Assembly (NCBI RefSeq): GCF_032854445.1
Contig: NC_088302.1
Span: 38,878,191-38,942,190 of the forward strand
DNA: 64,000 nucleotides
Reading direction: 5' to 3'
Source: Liolophura sinensis
Taxonomy: Eukaryota; Mollusca; Polyplacophora; Chitonida; Chitonidae
Notes under the pieces: generated by a model
What the model was told of the DNA's origin: nothing
The model's input: the letters and a program-made list of their open reading frames with translations, nothing else
Databases searched by the model: none
Part shown: in pieces, positions 1 through 12,302 of the stretch
How the letters are laid out: every line of letters starts with the position of its first letter
Position numbering within the stretch: position 1 is the first letter of the stretch
Program-made: the position numbers and the translations under genes

Positions 1-64
1 TGCCTGTGAAGAAGACTCAGGCAAGCTGCATAAGTGATAAACACAGAAAAAAAGAAAAATGTGA

Positions 65-146
65 CGTCGCCGGTAGGATTCGAACCTACGCGGGAAGATC
101 CCAATGGATTTCTAATCCATCGCCTCACCCACTCGGCCACGACGAC
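65..146 (-). tRNA. tRNA-Ser(AGA)
   Basis: Full cloverleaf with two D-loop differences from the consensus (TTAA becomes GTGA in the RNA sense). Stems are intact, so it is probably functional. Confidence 0.93.
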
Positions 147-963
147 CCCATTGTCTCCATCTTTGTCTTAATAATGGATTACCAAATGTGCGAGCCGTGT
201 GACCTTGAAGGTTTGTCTCTATTTACACCTGCGCGAAAGGCAAGACAAGGGGGCAACTGTGTCCAAACTCCGCTAAAGACTGACATAAATGAATGGTGGA
301 AACAGGCATGTATTAGCAAGACGTTTGCACACAAACCCCCATTACAACTTCCCTTTTGCCAGAGGGACGAATGTTATCCTCTGTATTTTAGAGTGTTAAG
401 TGTTTTTCTGCGGCCAGCCTGTCGTTTTTGGCGAAAAGGTGCATACTTGGTATCAAAATGCTGGAAATTGTCTAAGCTTTGGGTAGGTATGAATTTTAAT
501 GATACTAGTTTGAAATTCAGGGCGAGAAGACACAAGGAAACAGGTGTTGATGAGGCTTCGAGTGACGTCAACTTGGCCTTCCTAGGCACCCCTCCCAGCT
601 GCCGGTATACAAAGGTCCAGATTTTGACGGTCAACCCGTCAAGATTTTTATGGCTTCCTTCTCACAGGCTGGGCCAGGTAAGCACCAAAGCTTACTGGCC
701 ACGGAATGTTTGGGACTGAGCTACAACGCTAAAGGTTAAATTTGTCGCTCATGGAAAATTAAATGGGTTCTGTAATTGTTTGCTGGTCGACGTCATCAAG
801 GTGTAAAGATGTCAGAAACTGTCCCACTGGTCTATCAACGAATAATACTAACAAGTAGAAAAGGGAGTAAGTGATAGCGTCTGTGAAGGGAAAACGGGTT
901 GGATTGTCCATGTGATGAACAACTTAAGCATTTCTTAATGACAAAAGAGTCAGGCAAGAAATT

Positions 964-1036
964 GGCCGGTTAGCTCAGTCGGCAGAGCGTCGTGCTAATA
1001 ACGCGAATGTCATGGGTTCGAGCCCCATATCGGCCA
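964..1036 (+). tRNA. tRNA-Ile(AAT), reference copy
   Basis: A 73-nt nuclear tRNA that decodes isoleucine. The 7-bp acceptor stem (GGCCGGT with ATCGGCC) has one G-U pair. The D-arm is GCTC/GAGC, the anticodon loop is CTAATAA giving anticodon AAT (AAU in RNA, inosine at 34 expected), the variable loop has 5 nt, and the T-arm is ATGGG/CCCAT with loop TTCGAGC. The discriminator is A. There is no intron. It converges on the tRNA-Ser at 1199-1280, 162 bp downstream. Other tRNA-Ile entries are described relative to this copy. Confidence 0.97.
971..1024 (+). promoter_or_regulatory. Internal Pol III promoter (A and B boxes) of tRNA-Ile, example unit
   Basis: The A box TAGCTCAGTCGG lies at 971-982 and the B box GGTTCGAGCC at 1015-1024. 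Both fit the type 2 RNA polymerase III promoter consensus bound by TFIIIC. The same arrangement recurs in every intact copy; the 3'-truncated copies have lost the B box or part of it. Confidence 0.9.
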
Positions 1037-1042
1037 TTAACG

Positions 1043-1048
1043 TTTTTT
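1043..1048 (+). terminator. Pol III T-tract terminator after tRNA-Ile, example unit
   Basis: A run of six T residues starts seven bases after the tRNA-Ile 3' end, as expected for RNA polymerase III termination. It is followed by a G homopolymer whose length varies strongly between units. Confidence 0.9.
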
Positions 1049-1180
1049 GATCACTGGGGGGCAAAAAGTTTTCACTACTTTGGCTGTCCATGGGCACAGC
1101 AGCACACCTATGGTGAAGGGTTGGGTGAGCCCAATGCCTGTAAAGAAGACTCAGGCAAGCTGCATAAGTGATAAGCATAG

Positions 1181-1193
1181 AAAAAAAGAAAAA
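1181..1193 (-). terminator. Pol III T-tract terminator after tRNA-Ser, example unit
   Basis: On the minus strand, five T, one C and seven T residues follow the tRNA-Ser 3' end after a gap of five bases. This gives a double terminator. In the units at 18,206 and 19,340 the C is lost and the tract is a single longer T run. Confidence 0.88.
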
Positions 1194-1198
1194 TGTGA

Positions 1199-1280
1199 CG
1201 TCGCCGGTAGGATTCGAACCTACGCGGGAAGATCCCAATGGATTTCTAATCCATCGCCTTAACCACTCGGCCACGACGAC
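1199..1280 (-). tRNA. tRNA-Ser(AGA), reference copy
   Basis: An 82-nt class II tRNA that decodes serine. The acceptor stem GTCGTCG pairs with CGGCGAC, and the discriminator G73 is typical of eukaryotic tRNA-Ser. The anticodon stem ATGGA/TCCAT carries loop TTAGAAA, giving anticodon AGA. The long variable arm TGGGATCTTCCCGC forms a 4-bp stem, which is the main SerRS identity element. The T-arm is GTAGG/CCTAC. There is no intron. An AT-rich TTATTAAG lies about 22-29 bp upstream of the 5' end in most units. Other tRNA-Ser entries are described relative to this copy. Confidence 0.97.
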
Positions 1281-2097
1281 CCCATGGTCTCCATCTTTGT
1301 CTTAATAATGGATTCCCAAATGTGCGAGCCGTGTGACCTTGAAGGTTTGTCTCTATTTACACCTGCGGGAAAGGCAAGACAAGGGGGCAACTGTGTCCAA
1401 ACTCCGCTAAAGACTGACATAAATGAATGGTGGAAACAGGCATGTATTAGCAAGACGTTTGCACACAAACCCCCATTACAACTTCGCTTTTGCCAGAGGG
1501 ACGAATGTTATCCTCTGTATTTTAGAGTGTTAAGTGTTTTTCTGCGGCCAGCCTGTCGTTTTTATCGAAAAGGTGCATACTTGGTATCAAAATGCTGGAA
1601 ATTGTCTAAGCTTTGGGTAGGTATGAGTTTTAATGATACAAGTTTGAAATTCAGGGCGAGAAGACACAAGGAAACAGGTGTTGATGAGGCTTCGAGTGAC
1701 GTCAACTTGGCCTTCCTAGGCACCCCTCCCAGCTGCCGGTATACAAAGGTCCAGATTTTGACGGTCAACCCGTCAAGATTTTTATGGCTTCCTTCTCACA
1801 GGCTGGGCCAGGTAAGCACCAAAGCTTACTGGGCACGGAATGTTTGGGACTGAGCTACAACGCTAAAGGTTAAATTTGTCGCTCATGGAAAATTAAATGG
1901 GTTCTGTAATTGTTTGCTGGTCGACGTCATCAAGGTGTAAAGATGTCAGAAACTGTCCCACTGGTCTATCAACGAATAATACTAACAAGTAGAAAAGGGA
2001 GTAAGTGATAGCGTCTGTGAAGGGAAAACGGGTTGGATTGTCCATGTGATGAACAACTTAAGCATTTCTTAATGACAAAAGAGTCAGGCAAGAAATT

Positions 2098-2170
2098 GGC
2101 CGGTTAGCTCAGTCAGCAGAGCGTCGTGCTAATAACGCGAATGTCATGGGTTCGAGCCCCATATCGGCCA
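2098..2170 (+). tRNA. tRNA-Ile(AAT), D-loop variant
   Basis: Differs by one base: the conserved GG of the D-loop reads AG (GTCAGCA). This may weaken the D-loop/T-loop contact; the stems are intact. Confidence 0.88.
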
Positions 2171-2333
2171 TTAACGTTTTTTTGATCACTGGGGGGCAAA
2201 AAGTTTTCACTACTTTGGCTGTCCTTGGGCACAGCAGCACACCTATGATGAAGGGTTGGGTGAGCCCAATGCCTGTGAAGAAGACTCAGGCAAGCTGCAT
2301 AAGTGATAAACATAGAAAAAAAGAAAAATGTGA

Positions 2334-2415
2334 CGTCGCCGGTAGGATTCGAACCTACGCGGGAAGATCCCAATGGATTTCTAATCCATCGCCTTAACCA
2401 CTCGGCCACGACGAC
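2334..2415 (-). tRNA. tRNA-Ser(AGA)
   Basis: Identical to the reference tRNA-Ser copy. Confidence 0.96.
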
Positions 2416-3231
2416 CCCATGGTCTCCATCTTTGTCTTAATAATGGATTCCCAAATGTGCGAGCCGTGTGACCTTGAAGGTTTGTCTCTATTTACACCTG
2501 CGGGAAAGGCAAGACAAGGGGGCAACTGTGTCCAAACTCCGCTAAAGACTGACATAAATGAATGGTGGAAACAGGCATGTATTAGCAAGACGTTTGCACA
2601 CAAACCCCCATTACAACTTCCCTTTTGCCAGAGGGACGAATGTTATCCTCTGTATTTTAGAGTGTTAAGTGTTTTTCTGCGGCCAGCCTGTCGTTTTTGG
2701 CGAAAAGGTGCATACTTGGTATCAAAATGCTGGAAATTGTCTAAGCTTTGGGTAGGTATGAATTTTAATGATACAAGTTTGAAATTCAGGGCGAGAAGAC
2801 ACAAGGAAACAGGTGGTGATGAGGCTTCGAGTGACGTCAACTTGGCCTTCCTAGGCACCCCTCCCAGCTGCCGGTATACAAAGGTCCAGATTTTGACGGT
2901 CAACCCGTCAAGATTTTTATGGCTTCCTTCTCACAGGCTGGGCCAGGTAAGCACCAAAGCTTACTGGCCACGGAATGTTTGGGACTGAGCTACAACGCTA
3001 AAGGTTAAATTTGTAGCTCATGGAAAATTAAATGGGTTCTGTAATTGTTTGCTGGTCGACGTCATCAAGGTGTAAAGATGTCAGAAACTGTCCACTGGTC
3101 TATCAACGAATAATACTAACAAGTAGAAAAGGGAGTAAGTGATAGCGTCTGTGAAGGGAAAACGGGTTGGATTGTCCATGTGATGAACAACTTAAGCATT
3201 TCTTAATGACAAAAGAGTCAGGCAAGAAATT

Positions 3232-3304
3232 GGCCGGTTAGCTCAGTCGGCAGAGCGTCGTGCTAATAACGCGAATGTCATGGGTTCGAGCCCCATATCT
3301 GCCA
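3232..3304 (+). tRNA. tRNA-Ile(AAT), acceptor-stem variant
   Basis: The 3' acceptor strand reads ATCTGCC instead of ATCGGCC, giving a C-U mismatch at pair 4-69. Confidence 0.85.
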
Positions 3305-3466
3305 TTAACGTTTTTTGATCACTGGGGGGCAAAAAGTTTTCACTACTTTGGCTGTCCATGGGCACAGCAGCACACCTATGATGAAGGGTTGGGTGAGCCC
3401 AATGCCTGTAAAGAAGACTCAGGCAAGCTGCATAAGTGATAAGCATAGAAAAAAAGAAAAATGTGA

Positions 3467-3548
3467 CGTCGCCGGTAGGATTCGAACCTACGCGGGAAGA
3501 TCCCAATGGATTTCTAATCCATCGCCTTAACCACTCGGCCACGACGAC
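3467..3548 (-). tRNA. tRNA-Ser(AGA)
   Basis: Identical to the reference tRNA-Ser copy. Confidence 0.96.
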
Positions 3549-4364
3549 CCCATGGTCTCCATCTTTGTCTCAATAATGGATTCCCAAATGTGCGAGCCGT
3601 GTGACCTTGAAGGTTTGTCTCTATTTACACCTGCGGGAAAGGCAAGACAAGGGGGCAACTGTGTTCAAAAACCGCTAAAGACTGACATAAATGAATGGTG
3701 GAAACAGGCATGTATTAGCAAGACGTTTGCACACAAACCCCCATTACAACTTCCCTTTTGCCAGAGGGACGAATGTTATCCTCTGTATTTTAGAGTGTTA
3801 AGTGTTTTTCTGCGGCCAGCCTGTCGTTTTTGGCGAAAAGGTGCATACTTGGTATCAAAATGCTGGAAATTGTCTAAGCTTTGGGTAGGTATGAATTTTA
3901 ATGATACAAGTTTGAAATTCAGGGCGAGAAGACACAAGGAAACAGGTGGTGATGAGGCTTCGAGTGACGTCAACTTGGCCTTCCTAGGCACCCCTCCCAG
4001 CTGCCGGTATACAAAGGTCCAGATTTTGACGGTCAACCCGTCAAGATTTTTATGGCTTCCTTCTCACAGGCTGGGCCAGGTAAGCACCAAAGCTTACTGG
4101 CCACGGAATGTTTGGGACTGAGCTACAACGCTAAAGGTTAAATTTGTAGCTCATGGAAAATTAAATGGGTTCTGTAATTGTTTGCTGGTCGACGTCATCA
4201 AGGTGTAAAGATGTCAGAAACTGTCCCACTGGTCTATCAACGAATAATACTAACAAGTAGAAAGGGAGTAAGTGATAGCGTCTGTGAAGGGAAAACGGGT
4301 TGGATTGTCCATGTGATGAACAACTTAAGCATTTCTTAATGACAAAAGAGTCAGGCAAGAAATT

Positions 4365-4437
4365 GGCCGGTTAGCTCAGTCGGCAGAGCGTCGTGCTAAT
4401 AACGCGAATGTCATGGGTTCGAGCCCCATATCGGCCA
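4365..4437 (+). tRNA. tRNA-Ile(AAT)
   Basis: Identical to the reference tRNA-Ile copy. Confidence 0.96.
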
Positions 4438-4599
4438 TTAACGTTTTTTGATCACTGGGGGGCAAAAAGTTTTCACTACTTTGGCTGTCCATGGGCACAG
4501 CAGCACACCTATGATGAAGGGTTGGGTGAGCCCAATGCCTGTAAAGAAGACTCAGGCAAGCTGCATAAGTGATAAGCATAGAAAAAAAGAAAAATGTGA

Positions 4600-4681
4600 C
4601 GTCGCCGGTAGGATTCGAACCTACGCGGGAAGATCCCAATGGATTTCTAATCCATCGCCTTAACCACTCGGCCACGACGAC
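4600..4681 (-). tRNA. tRNA-Ser(AGA)
   Basis: Identical to the reference tRNA-Ser copy. Confidence 0.96.
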
Positions 4682-5498
4682 CCCATGGTCTCCATCTTTA
4701 TCTCAATAATGGATTCCCAAATGTGCGAGCCGTGTGACCTTGAAGGTTTGTCTCTATTTACACCTGCGGGAAAGGCAAGACAAGGGGGCAACTGTGTCCA
4801 AAAACCGCTAAAGACTGACATAAATGAATGGTGGAAACAGGCATGTATTAGCAAGACGTTTGCACACAAACCCCCATTACAACTTTCCTTTTGCCAGAGG
4901 GACGAATGTTATCCTCTGTATTTTAGAGTGTTAAGTGTTTTTCTGCGGCCAGCCTGTCGTTTTTATCGAAAAGGTGCATACTTGGTATCAAAATGCTGGA
5001 AATTGTCTAAGCTTTGGGTAGGTATGAGTTTTAATGATACAAGTTTGAAATTCAGGGCGAGAAGACACAAGGAAACAGGTGTTGATGAGGCTTCGAGTGA
5101 CGTCAACTTGGCCTTCCTAGGCACCCCTCCCAGCTGCCGGTATACAAAGGTCCAGATTTTGACGGTCAACCCGTCAAGATTTTTATGGCTTCCTTCTCAC
5201 AGGCTGGGCCAGGTAAGCACCAAAGCTTACTGGCCACGGAATGTTTGGGACTGAGCTACAACGCTAAAGGTTAAATTTGTCGCTCATGGAAAATTAAATG
5301 GGTTCTGTAATTGTTTGCTGGTCGACGTCATCAAGGTGTAAAGATGTCAGAAACTGTCCCACTGGTCTATCAACGAATAATACTAACAAGTAGAAAAGGG
5401 AGTAAGTGATAGCGTCTGTGAAGGGAAAACGGGTTGGATTGTCCATGTGATGAACAACTTAAGCATTTCTTAATGACAAAAGAGTCAGGCAAGAAATT

Positions 5499-5571
5499 GG
5501 CCGGTTAGCTCATTCGGCAGAGCGTCGTGCTAATAACGCGAATGTCATGGGTTCGAGCCCCATATCGGCCA
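5499..5571 (+). tRNA. tRNA-Ile(AAT), D-loop variant
   Basis: One D-loop change (CAGTCGG to CATTCGG), inside the A box. Confidence 0.9.
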
Positions 5572-5733
5572 TTAACGTTTTTTGATCACTGGGGGGCAAA
5601 AAGTTTTCACTACTTTGGCTGTCCATGGGCACAGCAGCACACCTATGATGAAGGGTTGGGTGAGCCCAATGCCTGTGAAGAAGACTCAGGCAAGCTGCAT
5701 AAGTGATAAACATAGAAAAAATGAAAAATGTGA

Positions 5734-5815
5734 CGTCGCCGGTAGGATTCGAACCTACGCGGGAAGATCCCAATGGATTTCTAATCCATCGCCTTAACCA
5801 CTCGGCCACGACGAC
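5734..5815 (-). tRNA. tRNA-Ser(AGA)
   Basis: Gene identical to the reference. The distal half of its double T-tract terminator is changed by one substitution; the proximal TTTTT remains. Confidence 0.96.
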
Positions 5816-6632
5816 CCCATGGTCTCCATCTTTGTCTTAATAATGGATTCCCAAATGTGCGAGCCGTGTGACCTTGAAGGTTTGTCTCTATTTACACCTG
5901 CGGGAAAGGCAAGACAAGGGGGCAACTGTGTCCAAACTCCGCTAAAGACAGACATAAATGAATGGTGGAAACAGGCATGTATTAGCAAGACGTTTGCACA
6001 CAAACCCCCATTACAACTTCCCTTTTGCCAGAGGGACGAATGTTATCCTCTGTATTTTAGAGTGTTAAGTGTTTTTCTGCGGCCAGCCTGTCGTTTTTGG
6101 CGAAAAGGTGCATACTTGGTATCAAAATGCTGGAAATTGTCTAAGCTTTGGGTAGGTATGAGTTTTAATGATACAAGTTTGAAATTCAGGGCGAGAAGAC
6201 ACAAGGAAACAGGTGTTGATGAGGCTTCGAGTGACGTCAACTTGGCCTTCCTAGGCACCCCTCCCAGCTGCCGGTATACAAAGGTCCAGATTTTGACGGT
6301 CAACCCGTCAAGATTTTTATGGCTTCCTTCTCACAGGCTGGGCCAGGTAAGCACCAAAGCTTACTGGCCACGGAATGTTTGGGACTGAGCTACAACGCTA
6401 AAGGTTAAATTTGTCGCTCATGGAAAATTAAATGGGTTCTGTAATTGTTTGCTGGTCGACGTCATCAAGGTGTAAAGATGTCAGAAACTGTCCCACTGGT
6501 CTATCAACGAATAATACTAACAAGTAGAAAAGGGAGTAAGTGATAGCGTCTGTGAAGGGAAAACGGGTTGGATTGTCCATGTGATGAACAACTTAAGCAT
6601 TTCTTAATGACAAAAGAGTCAGGCAAGAAATT

Positions 6633-6705
6633 GGCCGGTTAGCTCAGTCGGCAGAGCGTCGTGCTAATAAAGCGAATGTCATGGGTTCGAGCCCCATATC
6701 GGCCA
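6633..6705 (+). tRNA. tRNA-Ile(AAT), anticodon-stem variant
   Basis: C39 is replaced by A, which opens the closing pair 31-39 next to the anticodon loop. Function is doubtful. Confidence 0.82.
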
Positions 6706-6867
6706 TTAACGTTTTTTGATCACTGGGGGGCAAAAAGTTTTCACTACTTTGGCTGTCCATGGGCACAGCAGCACACCTATGATGAAGGGTTAGGTGAGCC
6801 CAATGCCTGTGAAGAAGACTCAGGCAAGCTGCATAAGTGATAAGCATAGAAAAAAAGAAAAATGTGA

Positions 6868-6949
6868 CGTCGCCGGTAGGATTCGAACCTACGCGGGAAG
6901 ATCCCAATGGATTTCTAATCCATCGCCTTAACCACTCGGCCACGACGAC
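6868..6949 (-). tRNA. tRNA-Ser(AGA)
   Basis: Identical to the reference tRNA-Ser copy. Confidence 0.96.
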
Positions 6950-7765
6950 CCCATGGTCTCCATCTTTGTCTTAATAATGGATTCCCAAATGTGCGAGCCG
7001 TGTGACCTTGAAGGTTTGTCTCTATTTACACCTGCGGGAAAGGCAAGACAAGGGGGCAACTGTGTCCAAACTCCGCTAAAGACTGACATAAATGAATGGT
7101 GGAAACAGGCATGTATTAGCAAGACGTTTGCACACAAACCCCCATTACAACTTCCCTTTTGCCAGAGGGACGAATGTTATCCTCTGTATTTTAGAGTGTT
7201 AAGTGTTTTTCTGCGGCCAGCCTGTCGTTTTTGGCGAAAAGGTGCATACTTGGTATCAAAATGCTGGAAATTGTCTAAGCTTTGGGTAGGTATGAGTTTT
7301 AATGATACAAGTTTGAAATTCAGGGCGAGAAGACACAAGGAAACAGGTGGTGATGAGGCTTCGAGTGACGTCAACTTGGCCTTCCTAGGCACCCCTCCCA
7401 GCTGCCGGTATACAAAGGTCCAGATTTTGACGGTCAACCCGTCAAGATTTTTATGGCTTCCTTCTCACAGGCTGGGCCAGGTAAGCACCAAAGCTTACTG
7501 GCCACGGAATGTTTGGGACTGAGCTACAACGCTAAAGGTTAAATTTGTCGCTCATGGAAAATTAAATGGGTTCTGTAATTGTTTGCTGGTCGACGTCATC
7601 AAGGTGTAAAGATGTCAGAAACTGTCCCACTGGTCTATCAACGAATAATACTAACAAGTAGAAAAGGAGTAAGTGATAGCGTCTGTGAAGGGAAAACGGG
7701 TTGGATTGTCCATGTGATGAACAACTTAAGCATTTCTTAATGACAAAAGAGTTAGGCAAGAAATT

Positions 7766-7838
7766 GGCCGGTTAGCTCAGTCGGCAGAGCGTCGTGCTAA
7801 TAACGCGAATGTCATGGGTTCGAGCCCCATATCGGCCA
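7766..7838 (+). tRNA. tRNA-Ile(AAT)
   Basis: Identical to the reference tRNA-Ile copy. Confidence 0.96.
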
Positions 7839-8000
7839 TTAACGTTTTTTGATCACTGGGGGGCAAAAAGTTTTCACTACTTTGGCTGTCCATGGGCACA
7901 GCAGCACACCTATGATGAAGGGTTGGGTGAGCCCAATGCCTGTGAAGAAGACTCAGGCAAGCTGCATAAGTGATAAACATAGAAAAAAAGAAAAATGTGA

Positions 8001-8082
8001 CGTCGCCGGTAGGATTCGAACCTACGCGGGAAGATCCCAATGGATTTCTAATCCATCGCCTTAACCACTCGGCCACGACGAC
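8001..8082 (-). tRNA. tRNA-Ser(AGA)
   Basis: Identical to the reference tRNA-Ser copy. Confidence 0.96.
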
Positions 8083-8899
8083 CCCATGGTCTCCATCTTT
8101 GTCTTAATAATGGATTCCCAAATGTGCGAGCCGTGTGACCTTGAAGGTTTGTCTCTATTTACACCTGCGGGAAAGGCAAGACAAGGGGGCAACTGTGTCC
8201 AAACTCCGCTAAAGACAGACATAAATGAATGGTGGAAACAGGCATGTATTAGCAAGACGTTTGCACACAAACCCCCATTACAACTTCCCTTTTGCCCGAG
8301 GGACGAATGTTATCCTCTGTATTTTAGAGTGTTAAGTGTTTTTCTGCGGCCAGCCTGTCGTTTTTGGCGAAAAGGTGCATACTTGGTATCAAAATGCTGG
8401 AAATTGTCTAAGCTTTGGGTAGGTATGAGTTTTAATGATACAAGTTTGAAATTCAGGGCGAGAAGACACAAGGAAACAGGTGTTGATGAGGCTTCGAGTG
8501 ACGTCAACTTGGCCTTCCTAGGCACCCCTCCCAGCTGCCGGTATACAAAGGTCCAGATTTTGACGGTCAACCCGTCAAGATTTTTATGGCTTCCTTCTCA
8601 CAGGCTGGGCCAGGTAAGCACCAAAGCTTACTGGCCACGGAATGTTTGGGACTGAGCTACAACGCTAAAGGTTAAATTTGTCGCTCATGGAAAATTAAAT
8701 GGGTTCTGTAATTGTTTGCTGGTCGACGTCATCAAGGTGTAAAGATGTCAGAAACTGTCCCACTGGTCTATCAACGAATAATACTAACAAGTAGAAAAGG
8801 GAGTAAGTGATAGCGTCTGTGAAGGGAAAACGGGTTGGATTGTCCATGTGATGAACAACTTAAGCATTTCTTAATGACAAAAGAGTTAGGCAAGAAATT

Positions 8900-8972
8900 G
8901 GCCGGTTAGCTCAGTCGGCAGAGCGTCGTGCTAATAACGCGAATGTCATGGGTTCGAGCCCCATATCGGCCA
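8900..8972 (+). tRNA. tRNA-Ile(AAT)
   Basis: Identical to the reference tRNA-Ile copy. Confidence 0.96.
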
Positions 8973-9134
8973 TTAACGTTTTTTGATCACTGGGGGGCAA
9001 AAAGTTTTCACTACTTTGGCTGTCCATGGGCACAGCAGCACACCTATGATGAAGGGTTGGGTGAGCACAATGCCTGTGAAGAAGACTCAGGCAAGCTGCA
9101 TAAGTGATAAACATAGAAAAAAAGAAAAATGTGA

Positions 9135-9216
9135 CGTCGCCGGTAGGATTCGAACCTACGCGGGAAGATCCCAATGGATTTCTAATCCATCGCCTCAACC
9201 ACTCGGCCACGACGAC
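9135..9216 (-). tRNA. tRNA-Ser(AGA)
   Basis: One D-loop difference (TTAA to TTGA in the RNA sense), shared with the copy two units on at 11,404. Confidence 0.94.
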
Positions 9217-10033
9217 CCCATTGTCTCCATCTTTGTCTTAATAATGGATTCCCAAATGTGCGAGCCGTGTGACCTTGAAGGTTTGACTCTATTTACACCT
9301 GCGGGAAAGGCAAGACAAGGGGGCAACTGTGTCCAAACTCCGCTAAAGACTGACATAAATGAATGGTGGAAACAGGCATGTATTAGCAAGACGTTTGCAC
9401 ACAAACCCCCATTACAACTTCCCTTTTGCCAGAGGGACGAATGTTATCCTCTGTATTTTAGAGTGTTAAGTGTTTTTCTGCGGCCAGCCTGTCGTTTTTA
9501 TCGAAAAGGTGCATACTTGGTATCAAAATGCTGGAAATTGTCTAAGCTTTGGGTAGGTATGAGTTTTAATGATACAAGTTTGAAATTCAGGGCGAGAAGA
9601 CACAAGGAAACAGGTGGTGATGAGGCTTCGAGTGACGTCAACTTGGCCTTCCTAGGCACCCCTCCCAGCTGCCGGTATACAAAGGTCCAGATTTTGACGG
9701 TCAACCCGTCAAGATTTTTATGGCTTCCTTCTCACAGGCTGGGCCAGGTAAGCACCAAAGCTTACTGGCCACGGAATGTTTGGGACTGTACTACAACGCT
9801 AAAGGTTAAATTTGTCGCTCATGGAAAATTAAATGGGTTCTGTAATTGTTTGCTGGTCGACGTCATCAAGGTGTAAAGATGTCAGAAACTGTCCCACTGG
9901 TCTATCAACGAATAATACTAACAAGTAGAAAAGGGAGTAAGTGATAGCGTCTGTGAAGGGAAAACGGGTTGGATTGTCCATGTGATGAACAACTTAAGCA
10001 TTTCTTAATGACAAAAGAGTTAGGCAAGAAATT

Positions 10034-10106
10034 GGCCGGTTAGCTCAGTCGGCAGAACGTCGTGCTAATAACGCGAATGTCATGGGTTCGAGCCCCATAT
10101 CGGCCA
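10034..10106 (+). tRNA. tRNA-Ile(AAT), D-stem variant
   Basis: The D-stem 3' strand reads GAAC instead of GAGC, giving a C-A mismatch at pair 11-24. The same change recurs two units on at 12,303, so it is inherited by unit duplication. Confidence 0.85.
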
Positions 10107-10268
10107 TTAACGTTTTTTGATCACTGGGGGGCAAAAAGTTTTCACTACTTTGGCTGTCCATGGGCACAGCAGCACACCTATGATGAAGGGTTGGGTGAGC
10201 CCAATGCCTGTGAAGAAGACTCAGGCAAGCTGCATAAGTGATAAACATAGAAAAAAAGAAAAATGTGA

Positions 10269-10350
10269 CGTCGCCGGTAGGATTCGAACCTACGCGGGAA
10301 GATCCCAATGGATTTCTAATCCATCGCCTTAACCACTCGGCCACGACGAC
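10269..10350 (-). tRNA. tRNA-Ser(AGA)
   Basis: Identical to the reference tRNA-Ser copy. Confidence 0.96.
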
Positions 10351-11168
10351 CCCATGGTCTCCATCTTTGTCTTAATAATGGATTCCCAAATGTGCGAGCC
10401 GTGTGACCTTGAAGGTTTGTCTCTATTTACACCTGCGGGAAAGGCAAGACAAGGGGGCAACTGTGTCCAAACTCCGCTAAAGACAGACATAAATGAATGG
10501 TGGAAACAGGCATGTATTAGCAAGACGTTTGCACACAAACCCCCATTACAACTTCCCTTTTGCCAGAGGGACGAATGTTATCCTCTGTATTTTAGAGTGT
10601 TAAGTGTTTTTCTGCGGCCAGCCTGTCGTTTTTGGCGAAAAGGTGCATACTTGGTATCAAAATGCTGGAAATTGTCTAAGCTTTGGGTAGGTATGAGTTT
10701 TAATGATACAAGTTTGAAATTCAGGGCGAGAAGACACAAGGAAACAGGTGTTGATGAGGCTTCGAGTGACGTCAACTTGGCCTTCCTAGGCACCCCTCCC
10801 AGCTGCCGGTATACAAAGGTCCAGATTTTGACGGTCAACCCGTCAAGATTTTTATGGCTTCCTTCTCACAGGCTGGGCCAGGTAAGCACCAAAGCTTACT
10901 GGCCACGGAATGTTTGGGGACTGAGCTACAACGCTAAAGGTTAAATTTGTCGCTCATGGAAAATTAAATGGGTTCTGTAATTGTTTGCTGGTCGACGTCA
11001 TCAAGGTGTAAAGATGTCAGAAACTGTCCCACTGGTCTATCAACGAATAATACTAACAAGTAGAAAAGGGAGTAAGTGATAGCGTCTGTGAAGGGAAAAC
11101 GGGTTGGATTGTCCATGTGATGAACAACTTAAGCATTTCTTAATGACAAAAGAGTTAGGCAAGAAATT

Positions 11169-11241
11169 GGCCGGTTAGCTCAGTCGGCAGAGCGTCGTGC
11201 TAATAACGCGAATGTCATGGGTTCGAGCCCCATATCGGCCA
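11169..11241 (+). tRNA. tRNA-Ile(AAT)
   Basis: Identical to the reference tRNA-Ile copy. Confidence 0.96.
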
Positions 11242-11403
11242 TTAACGTTTTTTGATCACTGGGGGGCAAAAAGTTTTCACTACTTTGGCTGTCCATGGGC
11301 ACAGCAGCACACCTATGATGAAGGGTTGGGTGAGCACAATGCCTGTGAAGAAGACTCAGGCAAGCTGTATAAGTGATAAACATAGAAAAAAAGAAAAATG
11401 TGA

Positions 11404-11485
11404 CGTCGCCGGTAGGATTCGAACCTACGCGGGAAGATCCCAATGGATTTCTAATCCATCGCCTCAACCACTCGGCCACGACGAC
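11404..11485 (-). tRNA. tRNA-Ser(AGA)
   Basis: Same single D-loop difference as the copy at 9135. Confidence 0.94.
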
Positions 11486-12302
11486 CCCATTGTCTCCATC
11501 TTTGTCTTAATAATGGATTCCCAAATGTGCGAGCCGTGTGACCTTGAAGGTTTGTCTCTATTTACACCTGCGGGAAAGGCAAGACAAGGGGGCAACTGTG
11601 TCCAAACTCCGCTAAAGACTGACATAAATGAATGGTGGAAACAGGCATGTATTAGCAAGACGTTTGCACACAAACCCCCATTACAACTTCCCTTTTGCCA
11701 GAGGGACGAATGTTATCCTCTGTATTTTAGAGTGTTAAGTGTTTTTCTGCGGCCAGCCTGTCGTTTTTATCGAAAAGGTGCATACTTGGTATCAAAATGC
11801 TGGAAATTGTCTAAGCTTTGGGTAGGTATGAGTTTTAATGATACAAGTTTGAAATTCAGGGCGAGAAGACACAAGGAAACAGGTGTTGATGAGGCTTCGA
11901 GTGACGTCAACTTGGCCTTCCTAGGCACCCCTCCCAGCTGCCGGTATACAAAGGTCCAGATTTTGACGGTCAACCCGTCAAGATTTTTATGGCTTCCTTC
12001 TCACAGGCTGGGCCAGGTAAGCACCAAAGCTTACTGGCCACGGAATGTTTGGGACTGTACTACAACGCTAAAGGTTAAATTTGTCGCTCATGGAAAATTA
12101 AATGGGTTCTGTAATTGTTTGCTGGTCGACGTCATCAAGGTGTAAAGATGTCAGAAACTGTCCCACTGGTCTATCAACGAATAATACTAACAAGTAGAAA
12201 AGGGAGTAAGTGATAGCGTCTGTGAAGGGAAAACGGGTTGGATTGTCCATGTGATGAACAACTTAAGCATTTCTTAATGACAAAAGAGTTAGGCAAGAAA
12301 TT

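Noticed and set aside
975-1274. A recurring 99-residue minus-strand frame beginning MAEWLRRW
   Set aside because: Its start is the tRNA-Ser gene read as codons and its end is the tRNA-Ile region; the openness comes from tRNA sequence conservation.
1696-1703. CRE-like TGACGTCA in every spacer, with near matches elsewhere in the unit
   Set aside because: One 8-bp palindrome per unit is repeated only because the unit is; nothing links it to regulation of either Pol III gene.
1801-1820. Splice-like signals (TCTCACAG then CCAGGTAAGC) in the spacer
   Set aside because: They would define a ten-base exon with no coding context; most likely chance.
1284-1853. A 189-residue plus-strand open frame recurring in most spacers (up to 297 residues in some units)
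   Set aside because: It has no recognisable domain. Differences between copies are largely amino-acid changing (W/Y, V/G, N/S, L/S), and diverged units carry stops in it. Conservation follows from homogenisation of the whole unit.
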